NCBI GenBank assembly: GCA_025210735.1
Contig: JAOARD010000060.1
Location: 1 to 64,000 of the forward strand
Direction of reading: 5' to 3'
Origin: Bacteroidales bacterium
Lineage (GTDB): Bacteria; Bacteroidota; Bacteroidia; Bacteroidales; UBA6680
DNA length: 64,000 nucleotides
Shown here: positions 54,701-61,126 of the stretch, piece by piece
Numbering within the stretch: the stretch's first letter is position 1
Layout: every line of letters begins with the position of its first letter
The notes under the pieces: generated by a model
Databases searched by the model: none
Seen by the model: the letters and a program-made list of their open reading frames with translations, nothing else
Told to the model about the DNA's origin: nothing
Program-made: the position numbers and the translations under genes

Positions 54701-54877
54701 AGAATTATACTAAATGACAATAGTGCAGAGGTAATTGATTACAAATTTGGAGACAAAGAGAGTGACGATTATAAAGATCAGGTGAATGAGTATTGCAAAT
54801 TACTTAAAAAATGCGGCATAGAAGAAGTTAATGGCTACATATGGTATATAGCAATAAATAAGGTTGTGGAGTGTTGA
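51719..54877 (+). CDS. UvrD/AddA-like helicase with C-terminal RecB-type nuclease
   Basis: 1052 residues. SF1 helicase motifs in order: ASAGAGKTYRI (Walker A, residues ~8-18), AVTFTNKAAGEMKSRI (Ia), IIDEFQDTSTVQW (II), VGDVKQSIYRWRNGDW (III), YNWRSKKNIIDFN (IV), MTIHKSKGLEYKAI (V) and MLYVAFTRAKDYLYV (VI). Residues ~900-1050 hold a PD-(D/E)XK nuclease core (RPDRIIL, then AEVIDYKFG). It fits the AddA subunit of AddAB-type double-strand break resection. The AddB partner is not adjacent; downstream lies the FHA gene with its own promoter. Confidence 0.93.
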   Translation: MSFSIYKASAGAGKTYRITGEYLKIILSEIKNYRTILAVTFTNKAAGEMKSRIVEELNKLASGNNSNYIDELTEHLNVNKDQLKDRASKVLRHLIHDYGRFNVKTIDSFFQEILKSFTRETGLSFGFEIELNNTIVLEQAVDILIKEVDTNKELSGWLSEFAISRIKDGKNWDMRQELISLGKQLFVESFQTNNEIFDTQFSDKKLIDEYLNDINGITDKFENKMDEYTDSVFNTLKASGIPVKDFKYGDKGFISFFNRAKKRAYDNPSKRVLSYIDKPDTVGKTNAATDIFTEQILPILKSAIEYQENNLAMYNSANVIKKNTYSLGVLSDIRKKIKEIESDKNIFLISDVGIFISRIIENSDIPFIYEKAGNILKYYIIDEFQDTSTVQWSNFRPLIENSIGDGNKNIIVGDVKQSIYRWRNGDWRILGERAEQDFGDEIVNLHNLEYNWRSKKNIIDFNNFFFSKATTILQTDFNSFMIESSEDLSEYSHKLKNMYNHSYQKTGGADNTGGKIELKGYNKDITKTDRVIDTVDKVKELLKLYNPEDIAVLVRTKSEGKLIADALIKESQSADKDNKFNVISNESLFLTNSTLIRFIIGLMRKYTLPEDLPNEQDIVVNYNILKNSDLNQDQLFLDSTNQIENIEEVIFDKNKPNGSTLPTEMVRTVLSKIDISTKDRVYLHTFTDILNSFCTRNTPTLSAFIEWWDTRGYDKSIQLPEETSAVRVMTIHKSKGLEYKAILIPFADWRFEPNASMKNILWCKSDTEPFNKLSLVPIQYSKSLLNSIFSKDYIEERFNSMADAYNMLYVAFTRAKDYLYVGYEESTDKIQTVGNLISFFVNAQESFPHIDDNEYADIFSIADNEESVFSFGDAKSEKSDSIENDVQNNHKLKIKSIASEYTLNNMDLFKSDKATQGELMHNILSDISEEADLERAVNKYSTTIEQLKLSHNDIKTTLMNAIESVKSYGWFNSTNTILNERDILAGVDKLKRPDRIILNDNSAEVIDYKFGDKESDDYKDQVNEYCKLLKKCGIEEVNGYIWYIAINKVVEC

Positions 54878-54960
54878 CATTACAACACTAACAACAAGCA
54901 AAATCAGCAAATAAACACATTTTACATTAATATTAAACAGTAAGCACACAATACGCACAT

Positions 54961-54968
54961 TACTTTTG
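54961..54968 (+). promoter_or_regulatory. Possible -7 element for the FHA/YcaO locus
   Basis: TACTTTTG matches TAnnTTTG 152 bp upstream of the FHA gene, but no good -33 TTG sits at the expected distance. Low confidence; the interval 54878-55120 contains no other recognised signal. Confidence 0.35.
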
Positions 54969-55120
54969 CGTGTGTAGGTATTATTATTTATATTTACAAC
55001 ATATATAAGTTCTGATTACACTTACCTTTTAACCATATTTAATACGCATATGTAGGTAATATCAGAAAAACAAGAAACAAACAAACTACTAAGTATTTTT
55101 AATTAAATTGATCTGAGATT

Positions 55121-56053
55121 ATGGGTATAATTGAAAATGCAAAAACAGATGAGAGAATCATTCTGCATAACCAACACACAATTGGAAGAGACCGAAACAA
55201 TATCTGTATACTTACAGATAATGATGTTTCAAGAAAGCATGCTGTAATATATTGGGAAAACGACAACTGGTTCCTGACAGACTTCAGCACTAACGGTACA
55301 AAGCTAAACAGTTCGCATATTCATCACACAACTCAAAAGCTTAAGTTAAACGACACTATACAGTTTTCTAATAGCAGCGATTGTGTATGGAAATTAACAA
55401 GTTGCGATAAACCAAACAGTTTTCTAATTGCCACACTAAACAGTCAGAAATTTATTGATCTGCAAAATGGAGTAATGTTTCCGGAAGAGAATCCTAAATG
55501 GGCACTATTCAGAGACATTCACCAACGTTGGATAATAGACGATGGACAGTCTGAGAAAAGACTTGTATGTGGCGAGAAGTACAGAATTGACAATGAAGAG
55601 TATCTCTTTGTTGAAAATGAATGTTTAGCTGAAACGCAAAAGAATATTGACATAACCAAAGATGCCTGCTTTAAGCTAATACTAAGTAACGATGAAGAGA
55701 ATGTATCGGCACAAATAAAGGTTAATGATCTTATTCTTGATTTAGGCACAAGAGCATATAATCATCTGCTTTTGCATCTGGCACGCGTAAGAATGAGCGA
55801 TATTGAATCAGGTGTAAATGAAAATGCAAGCGGATGGATAGATGTAAATAACCTGAACAGATCTCTCAGTAAAGAGGTATTAAAAGATGTTGATGAATAC
55901 TACATAAACAATCTTATATACAGACTGAGAAAATCATTAATTGATCTCCCGCCATTTGGGCATCTCTTTACAAATATTGTTGAACGTAAAAGAGGACAGT
56001 TAAGATTTGGATTACCAAATTTTAAAATTGAGAAAGAAGAAGCATACGCATAA
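55121..56053 (+). CDS. FHA domain protein with C-terminal winged-helix-like domain
   Basis: 310 residues. FHA motifs in the N-terminal 90: IGRDRNN (22-27), SRKHA (37-41) and NGT (58-60), so the phosphothreonine-binding residues are intact. The middle (~90-200) is a second beta-rich region. The C-terminal ~100 resemble a winged helix (GWIDVNNLNRSL, DEYYINNLIYRLRKSL, IVERKRGQLRFGL), as in response-regulator-type DNA-binding domains. FHA proteins accompany some YcaO/TOMM clusters. It may act as regulator or scaffold; no Ser/Thr kinase gene lies in the window. First gene of the YcaO locus. Confidence 0.87.
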   Translation: MGIIENAKTDERIILHNQHTIGRDRNNICILTDNDVSRKHAVIYWENDNWFLTDFSTNGTKLNSSHIHHTTQKLKLNDTIQFSNSSDCVWKLTSCDKPNSFLIATLNSQKFIDLQNGVMFPEENPKWALFRDIHQRWIIDDGQSEKRLVCGEKYRIDNEEYLFVENECLAETQKNIDITKDACFKLILSNDEENVSAQIKVNDLILDLGTRAYNHLLLHLARVRMSDIESGVNENASGWIDVNNLNRSLSKEVLKDVDEYYINNLIYRLRKSLIDLPPFGHLFTNIVERKRGQLRFGLPNFKIEKEEAYA

Positions 56054-56112
56054 AACATAAACCCCGAAACATATAAAACCAAGCATTCTAAATTAGTAAA
56101 CCACATACAAAT

Positions 56113-56232
56113 ATGAATGAATTAGAAACTCTACAGAGCCCAAATACCCATCAAAATGGATTTGTAAACAGTAATTACAAAGTAACCGATAAAATTGTAC
56201 TCAAAAATAACAATATAAATAAACATTTTTAA
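56113..56232 (+). CDS. Small ORF, candidate precursor or leader peptide of the YcaO locus
   Basis: A 39-codon ORF (starting MNELETLQSPNTHQNG, ending NINKHF) between the FHA gene (59 bp upstream) and the 300-aa gene (17 bp downstream), in the same direction. It is polar, Asn-rich, has no Cys and only a few Ser/Thr residues, so it is not a classical TOMM precursor core. Position is the main argument. There is no clear ribosome-binding site, which is normal here. It may be non-coding; treat as a candidate. Confidence 0.35.
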   Translation: MNELETLQSPNTHQNGFVNSNYKVTDKIVLKNNNINKHF

Positions 56233-56249
56233 CCCAAAATTCTTAAATT

Positions 56250-57152
56250 ATGAATAAAATTGATGGATTTCCTATGATTGCAAAGCTGAATGAACAGCTA
56301 AATCTTACATTTAATAAAGATAGTAAAGAAAAGGAATTTACAGAAAGTCTAGAATATATATATAAATCCCTTAACGATAGTAACTATAACCCTAATCATT
56401 TTCTTAATCAAGAGGAAATAAAAAAGCAACACACATCAAAATATATGGTATTAAATGTAGTAAACCGATTTAACATTTTAAATACCTTATTGAGTTTATT
56501 TCCTAATGATTTGTTCAAGGCATTCCTTACAAACAACAACCTCAGGAAACAACTTATTACCAGAGGTGCTGTTGTAAAGGTAGAGAATGGTGAACTAATA
56601 AGCTACCCGTATAAAAGGTACTCATTCCCTACAAATGAGAGTAATAAAGAGAACGGTATAGATGAGGCAAAAAAGATAAGCCTTGGAAAAGCTACAGATA
56701 GCGAAGCGCAAGAAGGAAACTGTATTCTTGACTGGCCGGGATGTAGTGTTGTATTACCGGAAAAATACAATGTATTTACAATAGTTAACCCGGAGATTAA
56801 TCACCCTTTCTTCTATGTAAAGAATACAGAAAAGAATAAAATGATAAGTCTGTTTGAGACAAACTGGGGAGTAACTATACTGCAATCTGATGAGGAGCTT
56901 GTATCTGTTGGTGAGAATGGCGAAGATCCAAAGCCACATAAGGCACTACAATCATCATTTACAAATTCGTCAAAGGATAATAATACTGATTTCTTTAGCC
57001 TGTCCGTTATACTTGACAATCAACTTCTTGAAGAAAAAGAGAGTAAACTTATTCTTGAACTTCCTCTATCAACACCACGACAAGATATTCTTATGAAGAT
57101 ATCTGACGAAGAGGGTACCGAGGCTCCTATATTCTTTACATTCTGCTCATAA
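56250..57152 (+). CDS. Unrecognised 300-aa protein coupled to the YcaO gene
   Basis: 300 residues, no signal peptide or membrane segment. The N-terminal ~110 are helical (SLEYIYKSLNDSNYN, LNVVNRFNILNTLLSLFP); the remainder is beta-rich (NWGVTILQSDEEL, SLSVILDNQLLEE, SKLILELPLS). It has Cys in GNCILDWPGCSVVL and ends in FFTFCS. The next gene's ATG follows its stop after one base, so translation of the two is coupled. Only YcaO-type genes share this operon, so it is probably the substrate, a substrate carrier or an accessory partner of the modification enzymes. No homologous family is recognised. Confidence 0.8.
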   Translation: MNKIDGFPMIAKLNEQLNLTFNKDSKEKEFTESLEYIYKSLNDSNYNPNHFLNQEEIKKQHTSKYMVLNVVNRFNILNTLLSLFPNDLFKAFLTNNNLRKQLITRGAVVKVENGELISYPYKRYSFPTNESNKENGIDEAKKISLGKATDSEAQEGNCILDWPGCSVVLPEKYNVFTIVNPEINHPFFYVKNTEKNKMISLFETNWGVTILQSDEELVSVGENGEDPKPHKALQSSFTNSSKDNNTDFFSLSVILDNQLLEEKESKLILELPLSTPRQDILMKISDEEGTEAPIFFTFCS

Positions 57153-57153
57153 T

Positions 57154-59400
57154 ATGAATAGTAAAAAATACAGGATTAACAGCAGATACTCTTTTACGGG
57201 TATAAATAATGAATTATCTATAGCAACTTCAGAGCAGAACGGAACAATGATAAAATCTGAGATTGCAACAAAAATTGTAAGAATAATATCAGAAGAACCA
57301 ATAACAAAAGAGGATCTGTTGAATAACTACTTTACCGCTTCATCTCTGAATGAAGCGGTTCTTGCATTATTCCAGTTAGAGAACAGCGGAATTATTACAA
57401 GAACAAAAAGTACGTTCAGCCCCGAACAAGATGCCTTCTGGCAGCAACAAGGTTACAATACAGAGCAATTGCAACAGGTATTAAATAACAACCCGGTATC
57501 CGTAAAAGTTATAGGTAAAGCTAAAGATACAACCATAAAAAAGGCATTAAACCAGACCGGAATTGTAACAGAAGGAGAACCATCTGTGTATATTGTAGTT
57601 ACTGATAGTTACACAGCTACTGAGATAAACAAACTTAACAGACAGTTTATAGCATCCTGTACACCATGGGTTCTTATTAAAGTAACCGGAACAAATCCGT
57701 TATCAGGGCCAATATTTGAGCCCGAAAACAACGAAAGTGCATGTTGGGAGTGTTTACATCACCGCTTAAACCTGCACGATCACGAGAACAAACTTTACAA
57801 ATCGCTTACAAAAACCAACAGAGAGATAGATAGGCCACATATATGGCACCCGCTATCAGAGGCAATTGTTATTAACAGTACAATACTTGAAATTGTAAAA
57901 TACCTATACAGCAAAAAGAGTGTACTCCTGAATACCATTATAGAATTTAATACAACTGACAATAGTAACAGAAGTCATACACTTACAAAAAGACCTCAAT
58001 GCAACAAATGTGGTAAGCCAGAAACACTTTTAAACCACCCCTCACCTACTGTTCTTAAAAATAGTAATCTTTTAGCTAATGCAGAGGGAGGATACAGATC
58101 TGTTACAGCAACCGAAACATATAACAGGTACAAACACCATATCAGCAATATAACAGGTATAATTCCTGAGCTCAGACAGTTTAAACGCAATTCGGATATC
58201 CCAATATATAACTACAGTTCAGGAAAGAATATTGCTTTGCAAAGCACATCAATGTTTTGGCTTAATCATCATCTTCGCAGTGCAAACGGAGGTAAAGGGA
58301 AATCGCATATACAGGCCAAAACAGGAGCAGTATGCGAGGCTATTGAGCGTTATTGTATAATGCATCATGATAACAGATACACTGTTAAGGGAACATATAA
58401 CGAACTGGATAATGCACTGCATCCAAACTCATGCATGTTATACAGCGATAAACAATATCAGAACAGAGAGACAATTAACAGTAAGAGTACAAAGTTCTAT
58501 GCTCTTATACCACATAAATTTAATCCGGACAAGATTATTGACTGGACACCTGTATACAACATTACAGAACAGAAATTCTCTCTTCTGCCATCTGAATACT
58601 GCTATGCACAGTACCCTATAGATCATAATGAACCATACTCATTCCCTGATTCAAACGGATGCGCTGCCGGAAATACAATTGAGGAGGCTGTTCTGCAAGC
58701 ATTTCTTGAACTTATTGAGCGCGATGCTGCCGCAATATGGTGGTATAATATGATACAGTACAGAGCGGTGGATCTTAAAAGTGCAGACAACGAGTATATA
58801 GACAGTATGGTTGAATTATACAGTAAAAATAACAGAAGCCTCTATGTACTGGATATTATTACAGATATGAATGTACCGGTATTTGTTGCAATAAGTCATA
58901 ATACAAACAGTAACCAGAAAGATAAAATAATATATGCCTTTGGGGCCCATGTTGACGCATCAATTGCGTTGGAGCGGGCAATAATTGAGCTTAATCAGCT
59001 GTTTCCTGTAGTTATTGACGATAACTGTACAGATCTGAAAGATAAAAATTTCAGCAATTGGTTAAACAGTGCCACAATAGATAACCAGAAACATATGGTT
59101 CCGCTTAACGACAGATTAACAGATATTAAACAGGACTATAAACAACTGTGTAACCCAACAATATACCACAGCGTAAGATACTGCATAGATATGGCAGAAA
59201 AGAACAATATGCAGACATTTATACATGACCTTACACAGCCCGATATTAAGCTGCCTGTGGTAAAGGTTATTGTTCCCGGATTAAGACACTTTTGGAGAAG
59301 AACAGCCCCGGGGCGTTTATACGATGTACCTGTTAAAATGGGATGGCTGAAAGAATCAAAAAAAGAGGATGAACTTAATCCTGTGAGTATATTTATATAA
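57154..59400 (+). CDS. YcaO cyclodehydratase fused to an E1-like/leader-binding domain (TOMM-type)
   Basis: 748 residues. N-terminal ~90 residues look like a RiPP recognition (winged-helix) element. Residues ~90-310 are the ocin-ThiF-like C-protein region with a zinc tetrad, CWEC (Cys197/Cys200) and CNKC (Cys283/Cys286). From ~370 the YcaO domain shows the ATP site GGKGKSHIQAK...EAIERYC and NGCAAGNTIEEAV/LELIERDAA (about 501-525). This is the fused C-D layout that makes azolines from Cys/Ser/Thr in peptides. The C-terminus is NPVSIFI, where related enzymes have a Pro-rich end; see findings. No SagB dehydrogenase or TfuA is nearby, so azoline without oxidation, or another backbone change, is possible. 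Confidence 0.92.
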   Translation: MNSKKYRINSRYSFTGINNELSIATSEQNGTMIKSEIATKIVRIISEEPITKEDLLNNYFTASSLNEAVLALFQLENSGIITRTKSTFSPEQDAFWQQQGYNTEQLQQVLNNNPVSVKVIGKAKDTTIKKALNQTGIVTEGEPSVYIVVTDSYTATEINKLNRQFIASCTPWVLIKVTGTNPLSGPIFEPENNESACWECLHHRLNLHDHENKLYKSLTKTNREIDRPHIWHPLSEAIVINSTILEIVKYLYSKKSVLLNTIIEFNTTDNSNRSHTLTKRPQCNKCGKPETLLNHPSPTVLKNSNLLANAEGGYRSVTATETYNRYKHHISNITGIIPELRQFKRNSDIPIYNYSSGKNIALQSTSMFWLNHHLRSANGGKGKSHIQAKTGAVCEAIERYCIMHHDNRYTVKGTYNELDNALHPNSCMLYSDKQYQNRETINSKSTKFYALIPHKFNPDKIIDWTPVYNITEQKFSLLPSEYCYAQYPIDHNEPYSFPDSNGCAAGNTIEEAVLQAFLELIERDAAAIWWYNMIQYRAVDLKSADNEYIDSMVELYSKNNRSLYVLDIITDMNVPVFVAISHNTNSNQKDKIIYAFGAHVDASIALERAIIELNQLFPVVIDDNCTDLKDKNFSNWLNSATIDNQKHMVPLNDRLTDIKQDYKQLCNPTIYHSVRYCIDMAEKNNMQTFIHDLTQPDIKLPVVKVIVPGLRHFWRRTAPGRLYDVPVKMGWLKESKKEDELNPVSIFI

Positions 59401-59482
59401 AAAGACATTTATATTGATTATTACAGATAAAACAGAGTATTTTCTAACATACAAAGAGCATTAATAAGTAAAAGTCGTACAT

Positions 59483-60754
59483 ATGAACTATATAGCATAC
59501 AACAGCAAAACATTCCGAAATACAATATATTACAATAAATTACCCCAGACAGAGAAAGACTCTTTTAACATTCTCTCTTTCATATTTCATTTTAAGATAA
59601 ACAACTACATAATAGAGAATCTTATAGATTGGGAAAATATACCTGACGACCCTATCTACAGGCTACTATTTCCGAGAAAAGAGATGCTGAATAAGGCAGA
59701 CTATGACCGTATAAAAATGCTTGTTTCACTTGGTATGGGGCAAAAAGAGCTACAACCATTTATAGATGATATAAGAAAACGAGCCAGCCCTGAACTTAAG
59801 CAGACAGAGCACAATTTTGTGGTGTCAGACACAGGCATGCATAAAGGCATGTACAGAAACTTTGAAACTATAATAAATCTGTGCCCTGAGCCAATGGTAA
59901 AGACATGCCATGCCTATTGCTCATACTGTTTCAGATGGGTAATGTTCAATAGTAAAGATATTCAGCAAATGTCGTCGTATACAAACCCTGACGAACCTGT
60001 TGAGTATATAAGAAATCATAAGGAGATAAAAGACGTGCTGTTTACCGGAGCCGACCTTATGACACTTAACACAAAGACAATAAAGAGGTATATAGAACCT
60101 ATTCTGGATATAGATAGCGTTGAGGTAATAAGGGTTGGCAGTAAATCTCTTGCATGGTGGCCCCACAGATTTGTAACAGACAAAGATGCTGACGAACTAC
60201 TTGATATGTTCAGGTATATCAGAAACAGAGGCAAACATGTAAATTTCTGTGCACACTTTACTCACCCTAACGAACTAAACAGTGATATAGTAAAAGAGGC
60301 TGTTAAACGCATTCAGGATACAGGAGCAGTAATACGCTGTCAGGGACCTGTTGTTGAGGGGATAAACAACAGTGCAGAAACATGGAGCACAATGTGGAGT
60401 AAACAGATAAATATGGGCATGATACCATACTATATGTTTATAGAGGCCGATCATAATAAAGAGAGCTGTTTCAGGATACCTCTTGCAGAGTCGTTAAAGA
60501 TATTTCAGGAGGCACAAAAGCTTACAACTGGTTTGGCAAGAACTGTGAGAGGTCCGGTGTTTATAAATGATATAAACAGGGTTCTGCTTGATGGCACTAC
60601 AGTAGTAGACAATAAAAAGTATTTTGTACTTAAATGTCTGCAAAGTGCCCCCGGAACAGATCACGAAGGCAGAATAAAGCTAATACCATACGATGAGAAA
60701 AGCAAGATAACAGATAACCTATATAATCTTTTTAGCAGTAACAATACAGAGTGA
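59483..60754 (+). CDS. Lysine 2,3-aminomutase-like (KamA family) radical SAM protein lacking the PLP-lysine motif
   Basis: 423 residues. The radical SAM cluster motif is CHAYCSYCF (Cys142, Cys146, Cys149), and the fold follows lysine 2,3-aminomutase: DVLFTGADLMTL, IRVGSKSLAWWPHRF, CAHFTHPNEL, GMIPYYMF. But where aminomutases have a glycine-rich loop with the PLP-binding Lys, this protein reads TGLARTVRGPVFIND followed by DINRVLLDG, without it. PLP-dependent amino-group migration is therefore unlikely, and another radical reaction on a peptide is suggested by the YcaO neighbour 82 bp upstream. Members of this group are known but not biochemically assigned, as far as I know. Confidence 0.9.
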   Translation: MNYIAYNSKTFRNTIYYNKLPQTEKDSFNILSFIFHFKINNYIIENLIDWENIPDDPIYRLLFPRKEMLNKADYDRIKMLVSLGMGQKELQPFIDDIRKRASPELKQTEHNFVVSDTGMHKGMYRNFETIINLCPEPMVKTCHAYCSYCFRWVMFNSKDIQQMSSYTNPDEPVEYIRNHKEIKDVLFTGADLMTLNTKTIKRYIEPILDIDSVEVIRVGSKSLAWWPHRFVTDKDADELLDMFRYIRNRGKHVNFCAHFTHPNELNSDIVKEAVKRIQDTGAVIRCQGPVVEGINNSAETWSTMWSKQINMGMIPYYMFIEADHNKESCFRIPLAESLKIFQEAQKLTTGLARTVRGPVFINDINRVLLDGTTVVDNKKYFVLKCLQSAPGTDHEGRIKLIPYDEKSKITDNLYNLFSSNNTE

Positions 60755-60952
60755 TATATTGTGATATATTTCTTTTATCACTTAAACGTTATCTTGCAGT
60801 GAATGCAATATCAAATAGAGTTATACAGTTAAAAATTGCATTACGTTTTGCTTTGGTGTCTGGAGCCAAAAAGCAGAGTATTGAAAACACAACAGTGCTA
60901 CTTGGGTTATAATAGCATCCCAAATCTCACTATCCACCTGGCTAGCACATTG

Positions 60953-60981
60953 GTGCGCCATAACAGATATTTATGGCGCAC
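60953..60981. terminator. Hairpin in the intergenic region after the YcaO locus
   Basis: GTGCGCCATAA (60953-60963) and TTATGGCGCAC (60971-60981) pair perfectly over 11 bp with a 7-nt loop. No T-run follows on either strand. The remaining bases of 60755-61126 show no gene. Confidence 0.6.
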
Positions 60982-61126
60982 TCTCTTCTATAAAAACATT
61001 GACTTTTAATTCTCTATATCGTAACTTAATGTAAAAAGATACAGCTGTGTATAAACAAATTAGCCATAAAGTACATTAACACCCTTAAATTCCTAAAATA
61101 TTCCTTCTGCAAATAAAGGATAATCT

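Noticed and set aside
59483..60754. Naming the radical SAM protein lysine 2,3-aminomutase
   Set aside because: The fold matches, but the PLP-binding Lys motif is missing, so the specific name would mislead.
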